In this document: piece after piece, positions 17,556-25,430 of the stretch | How the letters are laid out: each line of letters starts with the position of its first letter | Numbering within the stretch: the stretch's first letter is position 1 | From: Hymenobacter aquaticus | GTDB lineage: Bacteria > Bacteroidota > Bacteroidia > Cytophagales > Hymenobacteraceae | Length of the DNA stretch: 64,000 bases | Assembly: GCF_004765605.1 (NCBI RefSeq) | Contig: NZ_SRLC01000001.1 | Location: 1,364,001-1,428,000 of the forward strand | Direction of reading: 5' to 3' | Translations under genes and position numbers: made by a program | Notes under the pieces: generated by a model | The model's database searches: none | What the model saw: the letters and a program-made list of their open reading frames with translations, nothing else | What the model was told of the DNA's origin: nothing

Positions 17556-18445
17556 TGGGTCCAGTAGGCGTAGCGCCGCACGCTCGTTAGCTGCAGGGTG
17601 CGCCCGTCCCAGGTCGTCTGGCGCAGCAGCACGTTGGGGTAGCGGCGGGCAAACCAGTACACGTTTTCCTTTTCCTGATCCAGCCGCACCCGAACCTGCC
17701 AGGCCGGCTCGGCAGCCTCAGCGGCGGCGGCCTCAGCTACCGCCACTCGTGCCTGGTAGCTGACCGGCGGCGTGGCCTTGCTGGTTTGCTGCAATTCCAG
17801 AATGGTGGCCGCAAAAGCAGGCTTCTGCTCGAAGCGCAGGGCCCGCAAGGTGTAGGGCAGGGCATCCTCAAACAGCACGTCGTGGGGCAGCTGCCGCTGC
17901 CCGGCGCCTTGCTTATCCCAGTACGAGTTGTAGGTTTCCGTATACTGGTCACCCTCGTCGGTTATGGCTTTAAAGGTGGCGCCGCACCACTCCTGCGACG
18001 AGGTAGTGAGCTTGTGCAGCGCCACGGGCCGGTCGCGCCGGAAAAACAGGGAGGTCAGGAAGTGGTACGGATACTGGTCGGTGGGAATGCGGCAGAACTG
18101 GTTGACCTTGAGCACCGGGAACATGTCGGACCGCTGGTAGCTGTCGGTTTTCACGTTGAATTCCTGGTTGAACTCCTCCTTAACCGTAATCTGAGTGTAG
18201 TCGAAGCGGCGCACCTTGTTGTAGATAACCCGCTCGGCCGCGTAGGTGGCTACTTCCGCCAGCCCGTCTTCCCAGAGCTTATCCATGGCCCACTGGCTGT
18301 TGAAATACGCATCCAGGGCGTGCGGGGCAGCAGCGGGCGGCGGGCCGCCGGAGCGGGCCGTTTGCTGGCCGGGGCCATCGGGCGTGCAGGCCGACAGTGC
18401 CAGCAGGGCCCCCAGAATAAAAGCGCGACGCGGGAAAACAGGCAT
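17552..18445 (-). CDS. Lipoprotein of the Bacteroidota family often labelled Maf by mistake
   Basis: Encodes 297 residues from the ATG at 18445, chosen because it starts a lipoprotein signal (RRAFILGALLALSAC). The mature part has the pattern YFNSQWAMDKLWEDGLAEVA, RVIYNKVRRFDYTQITVKEE, FPVLKVNQFCRIPTDQYPY and LTTSSQEWCGATF. I know this pattern from lipoproteins in Bacteroidota genomes that databases sometimes name septum formation inhibitor Maf although they lack the Maf fold; this is from memory. Function unknown. It follows the TIGR04282-type transferase by 63 bp on the same strand, and may belong to the arsenosugar-associated group. Confidence 0.78.
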   Translation of the reverse strand: MPVFPRRAFILGALLALSACTPDGPGQQTARSGGPPPAAAPHALDAYFNSQWAMDKLWEDGLAEVATYAAERVIYNKVRRFDYTQITVKEEFNQEFNVKTDSYQRSDMFPVLKVNQFCRIPTDQYPYHFLTSLFFRRDRPVALHKLTTSSQEWCGATFKAITDEGDQYTETYNSYWDKQGAGQRQLPHDVLFEDALPYTLRALRFEQKPAFAATILELQQTSKATPPVSYQARVAVAEAAAAEAAEPAWQVRVRLDQEKENVYWFARRYPNVLLRQTTWDGRTLQLTSVRRYAYWTH

Positions 18446-18508
18446 AAGGCGGGTAAGGCGGAACAGGGCGCTAAGGTACGGGCAAATAGCCCCCATGTTT
18501 CTGCCGCC

Positions 18509-19129
18509 CTACGAATTTGCCCGCCAGGCGGCCAGGTCCGCAGCCGTATCCACGTCGCGCAGCCGGGGCAAGTGGTGTACCCGCAGGCCCAGCTGCCGGG
18601 CGTCGGCGAGCAATTCGGCCAGCACCGAGTCGGTGCTCCAGACCTTATTCTGAAAAAACACCGGGTGCAGCTCCCGCATGCCCAGCAGGTAATAGCCCCC
18701 ATCCAGGGCCGGCCCCACTACTACGTCGTGGGTGTGCAGGGCGGCAAAAGCCTCCGCCAGGTGCGCGGCCGATAAGGTTGGGCAGTCGGTGCCGATGATA
18801 ACGGCGGCCGTGGCACCCTGGGCGAAGCTGTAGGCAAAGGCCGCCTGCATGCGGGCTCCCAGGTCGGGGCCCTGCTGCACGTGCTCCTCGTAATCGGGCC
18901 AGAACGGGCCGGGCGCGGCGGGTTGGGCCTCAGCCAGCCACACCAGCCGGCGCCCGGGCAGCGCGGCCGTTACGGCGTGGGTATGCGCCAGCAGCTCCTG
19001 GTACACGGCCAGCGCTGCCGCGTCGCCGATGGTGTGGGCCAGGCGGGTTTTCACCCGGCCCAGCTCGGGGTGGCGCGCGAAAACCAGCAGGTGCTGCTTC
19101 GATTCCGCAAGTACTGGCGCTTTATTCAT
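18509..19129 (-). CDS. TIGR04282-type glycosyltransferase, arsenosugar-associated
   Basis: Encodes 206 residues. The start LLVFARHPELGRVKTRLA, the metal motif VIIGTDCPTLS and the ending GPALDGGYYLLGM are the hallmarks of the DUF2064/TIGR04282 family, GT-A-fold nucleotide transferases found next to the radical-SAM enzyme ArsS in arsenosugar clusters. The ATG overlaps the rhodanese stop by 8 bp, so the pair is coupled. The companion ArsS, ArsM and TIGR04283 genes are not in this window, so the role here in arsenosugar or in another sugar conjugate stays open. Confidence 0.88.
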   Translation of the reverse strand: MNKAPVLAESKQHLLVFARHPELGRVKTRLAHTIGDAAALAVYQELLAHTHAVTAALPGRRLVWLAEAQPAAPGPFWPDYEEHVQQGPDLGARMQAAFAYSFAQGATAAVIIGTDCPTLSAAHLAEAFAALHTHDVVVGPALDGGYYLLGMRELHPVFFQNKVWSTDSVLAELLADARQLGLRVHHLPRLRDVDTAADLAAWRANS

Positions 19130-19649
19130 ATACCTTGTTGCCCCGGCTCAGCCACGGGCTCCACAGCGCCGAGTAAGGATGTACGTTTTCGGTGATACCC
19201 TGAGCATTATAAACGGGCAGCCCCTGGTTTACCCACTGAAAAATGCCGCCGTAGAGGTTATACACCTGCTTGAAGCCCAGCGCCCGCAGCCGCTCCCCGA
19301 CCTGCTCACTGCGGGCCCCCACCGAGCAGTACACCACGATTTCCTGGGTGCGCGGCAGGTCGGCGAAGGTGGCCTGTTTGTAGTGGTCGAAATCAACGAA
19401 GCGGGCCTCGCGCAGGTGGCTGACGGCGTATTCGGCCGGGGTGCGGGTGTCCAGCAGCAGCACGGTGCCGGGCTGCTCGTGCAGCTGCCGGGCCAGGGCC
19501 GCCGGCCGGATGACGGGCACGGTGCCCCGGTAGAGCGTGCCAAGCAGCCGGTCGTAGGCCGGGTTTTCGCCCGACTGCGCGTTGGTACCGCAGGCCGGCA
19601 GCAGCAAGGCCCACCCGACGCCGGCAAATCGTTTTATCCAGCCTTTCAT
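19122..19649 (-). CDS. Exported rhodanese-domain protein
   Basis: Encodes 175 residues. An N-terminal signal (MKGWIKRFAGVGWALLLPAC) ends in a lipobox-like Cys at residue 20. The rhodanese domain shows DTRTPAEYAVSHLREARFVD and the active loop YCSVGARSEQ with catalytic Cys, followed by the closing LYGGIFQWVNQGLPV. Single-domain rhodaneses pass sulfane sulfur or act on thiol-bound groups such as arsenate. The last codons overlap the TIGR04282 transferase by 8 bp; rhodanese-like proteins are known in arsenosugar-type neighbourhoods, which fits the gene order here. Export to the periplasm is inferred from the signal. Confidence 0.88.
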   Translation of the reverse strand: MKGWIKRFAGVGWALLLPACGTNAQSGENPAYDRLLGTLYRGTVPVIRPAALARQLHEQPGTVLLLDTRTPAEYAVSHLREARFVDFDHYKQATFADLPRTQEIVVYCSVGARSEQVGERLRALGFKQVYNLYGGIFQWVNQGLPVYNAQGITENVHPYSALWSPWLSRGNKVYE

Positions 19650-19735
19650 ACGCAGGTAAACAGCCCTTGGGGCCCACTAAGTGCCGAACGCCAACCGGCC
19701 GAAACCAGCCCGGCCGGCCCTTGGCTTTTGGCGGG

Positions 19736-20074
19736 TTACATGGATAATTCCTTGGCCTTGTTCATCATCTGCACGCCGTGCACCAGGGCCGCGCCGCCCT
19801 TAATGGCCGCCGCGACGTGCACGGCCTCCATCATCTGGGCTTCGTCGGCGCCTTTCTGCAGCGAGTCCACGGTGTAGGCGTCGATGCAATAGGGGCACTG
19901 CACGGCGTGGGCCACGGCCAGGGCAATCAGGGCCTTTTCCCGCTCGGTAAGGGCGCCTTCCTTGAACACCTCGCCGTAGTAGTCGAAGAACTTGCGGCCC
20001 ATTTCGGGCTGCCATTCCGAGATGTTGCCGAACTTGGCCAGGTCGGCGGGGTTGTAATACGTTGCTTTTTCCAT
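19736..20074 (-). CDS. Arsenosugar-associated AhpD-like peroxidase-like protein
   Basis: Encodes 112 residues of the carboxymuconolactone decarboxylase/AhpD fold with the redox pair CPYC (AHAVQCPYCIDAYTVDSLQK). The long match to the family named arsenosugar biosynthesis-associated peroxidase-like protein is close: ATYYNPADLAKFGNISEW at the start, FKEGALTEREKALIALAVAH, and GALVHGVQMM near the end (recalled, not searched). The family normally sits beside ArsS. Here it is 86 bp upstream of the rhodanese and transferase genes on the same strand, but no radical-SAM gene is within the window. Confidence 0.9.
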   Translation of the reverse strand: MEKATYYNPADLAKFGNISEWQPEMGRKFFDYYGEVFKEGALTEREKALIALAVAHAVQCPYCIDAYTVDSLQKGADEAQMMEAVHVAAAIKGGAALVHGVQMMNKAKELSM

Positions 20075-20143
20075 GATGCTAAACAGAATGCGGACCGGAA
20101 CCCACGGTGAAAAATGTTGGCGGGCAGCGCGGCCTAAGCCGGC

Positions 20144-20683
20144 CTACCGCTGCCGTACCCGGATAACTACCCGCTCCTCATCCTCACTGGTGAGCGGCGT
20201 CACCTCAATATCCTCGGTTTCGTCGAAATAAGCGGCCAGCCCCCGGATAATGCCCACGGCCAGGGCCCCCATCCGGCGCTCCGACTCGTACGTCACTTCC
20301 AGCTCCTTGGCCGACTGCCGCCTGACGTGCAGCACAGGCGGGCGGGTGCCGGGCGCGTCGCGCCGCACGGCGCCGTGCATGGCTTCCTCCGTATGCTCAA
20401 TCATTTCCAGCGTGCCCCACTCCGGCTGCACGTAGCGCTTGTACACCAGCATCAGGTCGGGCACCAGAAACTCGCCGAACTTCTCCTGCAGCTGCGCGGC
20501 CGGAATGCCGGTCATTTCGGCGGCCTGGCCCACCAGCGCGAAAATGTGCGCGTCGGGGTACACGGTGTTCATGTCGAAGTCGGCATTACTCAGTCCCGAT
20601 AATTCGACCAGCCGAAGCCAGGTGCTGTGGTCGTACTGCAGTTGAACAAAGCGCTTGAGCAGATTAATGATGGAGCCGTGCAC
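20144..20683 (-). CDS. Standalone H-NOX heme nitric-oxide sensor
   Basis: Encodes 179 residues from a GTG at 20683; this start gives the conserved MHG N-terminus of the HNOB family. The proximal heme ligand is probably His103 (TEEAMHGAVRR), followed by the usual Pro pair 12-13 residues on, and the heme-propionate motif YxSxR is intact as YESER (Tyr132, Ser134, Arg136). The protein therefore should bind b-type heme and NO in the cytosol. H-NOX genes usually neighbour a histidine kinase or a cyclic-di-GMP enzyme; here the neighbours are the arsenosugar-associated genes and an anti-sigma gene, so the partner is not obvious. Confidence 0.9.
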   Translation of the reverse strand: MHGSIINLLKRFVQLQYDHSTWLRLVELSGLSNADFDMNTVYPDAHIFALVGQAAEMTGIPAAQLQEKFGEFLVPDLMLVYKRYVQPEWGTLEMIEHTEEAMHGAVRRDAPGTRPPVLHVRRQSAKELEVTYESERRMGALAVGIIRGLAAYFDETEDIEVTPLTSEDEERVVIRVRQR

Positions 20684-20831
20684 GAAGAAAAAGAAAAAGT
20701 TGCCGTAATGCTCCTATTACAAGCTGAACCGGTATTTGGTTAAGCTGAGCAGCGGCTATGATGCAGGCTGGGCCCGGGAATACGGCCGGTAGTGCGGCTT
20801 TCTCCCGGGCCCAGACCTGGTTTTTGCGGCC

Positions 20832-21692
20832 TTAAAACTTGCCGATAACGGTCATCGTCGACAGAGTAGGATTTTCGCTGCCCCCGGCCGGCTCAATGGT
20901 CATGGCAAAGGCTTCGGCGTTGGCAATGTCCTTCATGTGCTGAATACTGTCGCCGGCGGTGGTAGCGGCGGCCAGCACGCCGGCATCCACGGGCGTGCCT
21001 TTGTCCATGGCCCAGAGCTGGTATTGCTTGCCCTCGGGCAGCGTGGGCAGGTGGCGCACATCGACGTACACGGCCTTCGTGGCTTTGTTGTAGAGCACGC
21101 GCGCCTTGGCCTCGGGGGCGGTGGGCGTGCCAGCCAGATCGACGGCCCGGAACTGCTCACTGCGCAGAATGGCCAACTCCTGGGTGCGGGTATCCAGGCG
21201 TTTCTCGACGGCCTGCATGGTCGAAGCCACGCGCGACTGGTCGGCCTGCAGGGCTACCAGCTGGGTTTCGCTGCTCTGCCACCGGTTGTAGAGCACCAGG
21301 TTGGCGGCGGCGCTGAGCACGAGCAGGGCCACGGAGGCGGCCATCAGCCAGTTAAACCCGGGGGCGGCACTTTCTTCCGCCACCGGCGGGGCCGAGGCAA
21401 TGGGCCGCACCACGGCTTCCGAAACCGGAGCGGCGGCGGCTTCCCGAGCGGGCTCGGCGGCGTGAATAGCGGCCTGGAAGCCGGCCAGTACCCGCTCCCG
21501 CATCCCGGCGGGCGGAGTTTGCGTATGGGACTGAGCGTAGTTGTCCAGGCCCTGCTGAATGAGGGTCAGCTCTTGCCGGACTTCCGGATAGTCAGCCGCG
21601 TAGCGTTCCACTTCGGCGCGCTGCGCCGGGTCGAGCACGCCCAAAACGTACTCTTCGAGAATCCCGGATTCGATGTATTCCTGAATGTTCAC
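20832..21692 (-). CDS. RskA-type anti-sigma factor
   Basis: Encodes 286 residues from a GTG at 21692, 2 bp after the sigma-factor stop, so the two are coupled. The cytoplasmic part begins MNIQEYIESGILEEYVLGVLD, an anti-sigma binding helix of the RskA class. A single span (LMAASVALLVLSAAANLVLY, about residues 109-128) leads to a periplasmic RskA C-terminal domain with ARVLYNKATKAVYVDVRHLP and YQLWAMDKGTPVDAGVLAA. It holds its sigma factor at the membrane until a signal triggers release. The signal is unknown. Confidence 0.9.
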   Translation of the reverse strand: MNIQEYIESGILEEYVLGVLDPAQRAEVERYAADYPEVRQELTLIQQGLDNYAQSHTQTPPAGMRERVLAGFQAAIHAAEPAREAAAAPVSEAVVRPIASAPPVAEESAAPGFNWLMAASVALLVLSAAANLVLYNRWQSSETQLVALQADQSRVASTMQAVEKRLDTRTQELAILRSEQFRAVDLAGTPTAPEAKARVLYNKATKAVYVDVRHLPTLPEGKQYQLWAMDKGTPVDAGVLAAATTAGDSIQHMKDIANAEAFAMTIEPAGGSENPTLSTMTVIGKF

Positions 21693-21694
21693 GG

Positions 21695-22252
21695 TTATCG
21701 AATCAGTTTTGCCAGTACTTTGATGGCCGCCCGGGCCCGGGTTTTCACCGTTCCCAGCGGCAGGTTGAGTTCTTCAGCCACTTCGCTTTGTGTAAATCCG
21801 CCAAAATAAAGCAGGTCAATGATTTGCTTTTGCTCCGGAGCAAGCTTGTTGGTCATTTCCTGCACACCAATGTGCTCAGGCCGGAACGTGGGAGTAGCGG
21901 CCTGGCGCAGCGCGGCACTCTCTTCGATGGGCTGCGTACGAGTACCTACGCGGTATTGTCGGGAGCGGATTTTGTCGATGGCCAAATTGCGCGAAACATT
22001 CAGCACCCAGGTAAACAGCCGGCCTTTGCTGGCGTCGTAGGCCTGAAACGAGTTCCAGATCTTGACCAGGCTTTCCTGCAGCACGTCCTCGGCAATTTCC
22101 TCTTTCTTGACGATGCGCAGGATAACGCCGTACAGGGCCGCGGAGTACTTTTCGTAAAACAACGTCATGGCCGATTCATCCCGGTCGCGCAGGCGCTGCA
22201 CGAGCAGGTCCTCGGAGATGGAAGTCGTTGATTCGGGAGTAGTGGGAGACAC
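21695..22252 (-). CDS. ECF RNA polymerase sigma factor, SigK-like
   Basis: Encodes 185 residues from a GTG at 22252; the next in-frame Met is residue 29, already inside sigma region 2, so the GTG is needed. Region 2 reads LFYEKYSAALYGVILRIVKK ... FTWVLNVSRNLAIDKIRSRQ, and region 4 is EQKQIIDLLYFGGFTQSEVA then LPLGTVKTRARAAIKVL. The partner anti-sigma gene follows after 2 bp. The target regulon cannot be read; autoregulation is common for such pairs. Confidence 0.93.
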   Translation of the reverse strand: MSPTTPESTTSISEDLLVQRLRDRDESAMTLFYEKYSAALYGVILRIVKKEEIAEDVLQESLVKIWNSFQAYDASKGRLFTWVLNVSRNLAIDKIRSRQYRVGTRTQPIEESAALRQAATPTFRPEHIGVQEMTNKLAPEQKQIIDLLYFGGFTQSEVAEELNLPLGTVKTRARAAIKVLAKLIR

Positions 22253-22486
22253 AGAGAGCAGCTATGAAGGGCGAACAGCACGTAGGCTACATGCCACTGA
22301 TGAGACGAAAGTACACTAATATGAGTATTCGGTAGCAAGCCCGCCGCCCGAAAGCCCGGCCAGGAAGGCCGAAAGCCAGTAAACGGTTGGGCTTCCCAAA
22401 GCTACATCGAAGCAAGCCTATGTTTTGCCTAACCGGACGATCTTCCAGTTGTTTTTTAAAAAACCCCGCCTTTTTTTCCTTTTTCC

Positions 22487-23884
22487 ATGGCTATTGAGTC
22501 TTTTAACCCTTATACCGGCAAAGTGCTCCGGCGCTTCCGGGCCTTTTCGTGGGCCAAAACCGAGCGTATCCTGGCCCAGGCGGCCCGGGCCGCCACTACC
22601 TGGCGCGACTCGCCTTTTGCCGAGCGTCGCCGCCTGATGCACCGCGCCGCCGACCTGCTGCGCGAGCGGCAGCACGAGCTGGCCCGCCTGATGGCCCTGG
22701 AAATGGGCAAGCCCGTAGTGGACGGCCGGGCCGAAATCGTGAAGTGCGCCCTGACCTGCGACTACTACGCCGACCACGCCGAGGAATTTCTGCGCGACGA
22801 GGAAATCAAAACCGAGGCCCGGCGCAGCTTTATTGCCTACGAGCCCCTGGGCGTGGTGCTGGCCATCATGCCCTGGAACTTCCCCTTCTGGCAGGTTATC
22901 CGGTTTGCCGCCCCGGCCCTGATGGCCGGCAACGTGGGCCTGCTCAAGCACGCCTCCAACGTGCCGCAGTGCGCCCTGGCCCTGGAAAGCATCTTCCACG
23001 ACGCGGGCTTCCCCCCCGCTACCTTCCGCACCCTGCTCATCGGCTCGGAGCTGGTGGAAAAGCTGCTGCAGGACGACCGGGTGAAAGCCGCCACCCTCAC
23101 GGGCAGCGAGGGGGCCGGCGCGAAGGTGGCGGCCACCGCCGGGGCCCAGATCAAGAAAACGGTGCTGGAGCTGGGCGGCTCCGACCCGTTCGTGGTGCTG
23201 GCCGACGCCGACGTGGAGCTGGCCGCCAAAACCGCCGCCCAGGCCCGCATGGTCAACGCGGGGCAGAGCTGCATTGCGGCCAAGCGCTTCATCGTCGATA
23301 AGTCGGTGGTGAAGCCCTTCGTGAATCAGCTCAAAACCCACCTGCTGGCTTTGCGCACCGGCGACCCGCTCGACGAAGCCACCCAGTACGGCCCCCTGGC
23401 CCGCCCCGACCTGGCCGACGAGCTGACCAAGCAGGTGGAAGACTCGGTAAAAGCCGGGGCCCGGGTAGAGCTCTACGGCGGGCAGGCTAAGCCCGGTACG
23501 GCCCTGTTCCGCCCCATGATCCTGGCCAACGTGAAGCCTGGGCAGCCGGCCTACTACGAGGAGCTGTTCGGCCCCGTGGCCATTATTCTGGAAGCCCGGA
23601 ACGAGGCCGACGCCGTGCGCCTGGCCAACGACTCGCGCTTCGGCCTGGGCGGCTCGGTCTGGACGCGCGACGCGCGGCGCGGCGAGGCCGTGGCGCGCCG
23701 CATCGAGTCGGGCGCCGTGTTCGTGAATGCCATGGTGAAGTCGTCGCCGGAAATGCCGTTCGGCGGCGTGAAAAAGTCGGGCTACGGCCGGGAGCTGTCC
23801 TACCTGGGCATCCGGGAGTTCGTCAACCAGAAAAGCATCTGGATAGCCGGCGAAGCCCCCGCAGAGAAGAAGAAAGTGGAATAG
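22487..23884 (+). CDS. NAD(P)-dependent aldehyde dehydrogenase, succinate-semialdehyde type
   Basis: Encodes 465 residues. It shows the aldehyde dehydrogenase core: IMPWNFPFWQVIRFAAPALM (cofactor site), TGSEGAGAKVA, catalytic Glu in ELGGSDPFVVL, catalytic Cys in GQSCIAAKRFI and the oligomer segment MPFGGVKKSGYGRELS. The sequence type is that of the GabD-like succinate-semialdehyde dehydrogenases of 450-465 residues. It oxidises an aldehyde to an acid in the cytosol. No GABA transaminase is nearby. The gene ends in the inverted-repeat terminator element at 23889. Confidence 0.9.
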   Translation: MAIESFNPYTGKVLRRFRAFSWAKTERILAQAARAATTWRDSPFAERRRLMHRAADLLRERQHELARLMALEMGKPVVDGRAEIVKCALTCDYYADHAEEFLRDEEIKTEARRSFIAYEPLGVVLAIMPWNFPFWQVIRFAAPALMAGNVGLLKHASNVPQCALALESIFHDAGFPPATFRTLLIGSELVEKLLQDDRVKAATLTGSEGAGAKVAATAGAQIKKTVLELGGSDPFVVLADADVELAAKTAAQARMVNAGQSCIAAKRFIVDKSVVKPFVNQLKTHLLALRTGDPLDEATQYGPLARPDLADELTKQVEDSVKAGARVELYGGQAKPGTALFRPMILANVKPGQPAYYEELFGPVAIILEARNEADAVRLANDSRFGLGGSVWTRDARRGEAVARRIESGAVFVNAMVKSSPEMPFGGVKKSGYGRELSYLGIREFVNQKSIWIAGEAPAEKKKVE

Positions 23885-23888
23885 GGGG

Positions 23889-24116
23889 TAATGTGCTCAG
23901 GTGCTAATGTGGGAAATGTGCTGAATGTGCTGAATGTGAGTTAATGTGTCGTTGCGAGCAATCCGTCCTCTGAAATGTGCTGAGCCTTCCTTAAGTGAAA
24001 AGCCCTTTCCCGTAGTCAACAGGAAAGGGCTTTTTAGTAAAAGGGCGGGTCGTGCCTCGCAATGACACATTCCCCACATTCAACCACATTCCGCACATTA
24101 GCACCTGAGCACATTA
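23889..24116. repeat. Long inverted-repeat element around a terminator
   Basis: Outer arms at 23889-23920 and 24085-24116 pair at 30 of 32 positions. An inner pair at 23943-23957 and 24057-24071 pairs at 14 of 15 and contains the TCATTGCGA-type sequence common in bacterial dispersed repeats. Between the arms the word AATGTG/CACATT recurs many times. The last three bases of the right arm are the stop codon of the convergent ydcF-like gene. The centre is the terminator at 23998-24034. Confidence 0.85.
23998..24034. terminator. Bidirectional intrinsic terminator at the core of the element
   Basis: A 13-bp stem (AAAAGCCCTTTCC and its complement) with an 11-nt loop, A-rich on one side and T-rich on the other. 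It separates two convergent genes. Confidence 0.88.
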
Positions 24117-24878
24117 ACAATATCCCAGCAGCTTGTAGGTCAGGTAGCCGGTGATTTCGTGCAGCAGGTGGCTCCAGCGGCCCAGGGCGCTGGCGTCGGG
24201 CAGCCAGTAGCTGGGCGTGCGTACGGGGTCGTTGGTGCGGTAATCGGCCGGGAAAGGCGTGGGTTGCAGCCCGACTTTCCGGAAGCAGGCCAGGGCCCGG
24301 CGCTGGTGAAAGGCGGAGGTAATGAGCACCAGGCTTCTGATTTCAGGGTGCCGGCTCAGCAGCAGCTTGGTGTTGAGGGCATTTTCGCGGGTGTTCCGGC
24401 TCTGCTCTTCCACCAGAATACGCTGGCGGGGCACGCCGGCCAGGCGCAGCAGCGTGGCCAGGTCGTGGGCCTCGGTGTGGGCCACCTGCCGGATGGAGCC
24501 CGAGCCCCCGCTGACGATGATGTAACGGATGCGCCCGGCCCGGTACAACCACAGCGCGTTGGTAAACCGGTCGGCCCCCTCGCCCAGGTATACCCGGTCG
24601 TGGGGCGACTTCAGCGGGTGGGTGATGCCGGTGAGCAGCACGCCCGCGTCGTGGGGCGCAATGCGGCGCAGCCGAACCGGGGGCATTTCCCAGGCCAGGT
24701 AGGCTTCGTTGACCAGGCCGCTGTTGGTGCCGATGAGCGTCAGTGCCAGGGCGGCTAGCAGAAAGCCGCGCTGCCGCCGCGGATGGCGGCGGCTCAGCAG
24801 GGCGGCGGCCAGCAGGGCCAAAAGCCACACGGCGGGCTCCAGCGCAAACGGCAGAATTTTGGAAAGGAGGAAAAACAC
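24114..24878 (-). CDS. YdcF/SanA/ElyC-family membrane protein (DUF218)
   Basis: Encodes 254 residues if read from the GTG at 24878, which gives a start MFFLLSKILPFALEP like other family members; a farther GTG at 24914 would add 12 residues. Two N-terminal spans are followed by the DUF218 domain: GVLLTGITHP, RYIIVSGGSGSIRQV, ILVEEQSRNTRENAL and VLITSAFHQRRALACF. Relatives affect envelope integrity and lipid-carrier use, with no agreed reaction. The stop codon lies inside the inverted-repeat element. Confidence 0.87.
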   Translation of the reverse strand: MFFLLSKILPFALEPAVWLLALLAAALLSRRHPRRQRGFLLAALALTLIGTNSGLVNEAYLAWEMPPVRLRRIAPHDAGVLLTGITHPLKSPHDRVYLGEGADRFTNALWLYRAGRIRYIIVSGGSGSIRQVAHTEAHDLATLLRLAGVPRQRILVEEQSRNTRENALNTKLLLSRHPEIRSLVLITSAFHQRRALACFRKVGLQPTPFPADYRTNDPVRTPSYWLPDASALGRWSHLLHEITGYLTYKLLGYC

Positions 24879-24960
24879 GGCCGCGAAGCTAGGGCAAATT
24901 AGCCCAAGCCCCACCTAAACCAGCAGAAACAAGAGCAGAAACGTAGTCAGCGCCGCCGCA

Positions 24961-25317
24961 TCAGGCATTCTGGGGCAGCCACTCACGCAGCCGCTCCAGC
25001 ATGGCTCGTACTTCGGCCTCAGTGGTCAGCGTGTCGCACTCCAGGATGCGGCCCTGGCAGTAGCTCACGAAAAACGGGGCTACTTTCTGCTGCATTAGCT
25101 TTTTGGCCACCGGGCTTTCCTCCGAGGCCAGGCGCAGAAACAGGATGGTCTGGTAGGGCTCGTCGTCGGCAAACTGGGCGAAGGGCGGGGCCAGCAGCTC
25201 GCACGTGGCGCAGTTGTCGGAGGTAAACTTAGCAAACACCTTCATGTGCTCGTGGGTGTAGCGGCGCAGGCCCTCGTCGTTGGTATCGTAGACGCGCTGA
25301 CGGTCGGTTTCTTTCAT
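24961..25317 (-). CDS. Thioredoxin-fold protein with CATC motif
   Basis: Encodes 118 residues without a signal peptide. The first strand and active site read MKVFAKFTSDNCATCELLAP, where CATC replaces the usual CGPC; a cis-Pro is present in KVAPFFVSYCQG. The protein probably acts on cytosolic disulfides or as a thiol carrier. Electron donor and target are unknown. It is upstream of and on the same strand as the ydcF-like gene (47 to 83 bp gap depending on that start). Confidence 0.83.
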   Translation of the reverse strand: MKETDRQRVYDTNDEGLRRYTHEHMKVFAKFTSDNCATCELLAPPFAQFADDEPYQTILFLRLASEESPVAKKLMQQKVAPFFVSYCQGRILECDTLTTEAEVRAMLERLREWLPQNA

Positions 25318-25371
25318 AAACGGGCAATAGCAGGCCGAGAGCCTGGAAAAATGAACTGGGAAGCAGACAAC

Positions 25372-25407
25372 AAAGCCGCCCCGGATGTTCCCATCCGAGG
25401 CGGCTTT
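25372..25407. terminator. Intrinsic terminator
   Basis: A 16-bp imperfect stem beginning AAAGCCGCC and ending GGCGGCTTT around a 3-4 nt loop, located 24 bp after the DUF885 stop on the minus strand. It should end DUF885 transcription ahead of the thioredoxin-like gene. Confidence 0.8.
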
Positions 25408-25430
25408 GCGGCACTTTGGGGCAGCTTTTC

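Noticed and set aside
17552..18445. Septum formation inhibitor Maf
   Set aside because: The name is used for this lipoprotein family in databases, but the sequence has a lipobox and no Maf nucleotide-binding motif.
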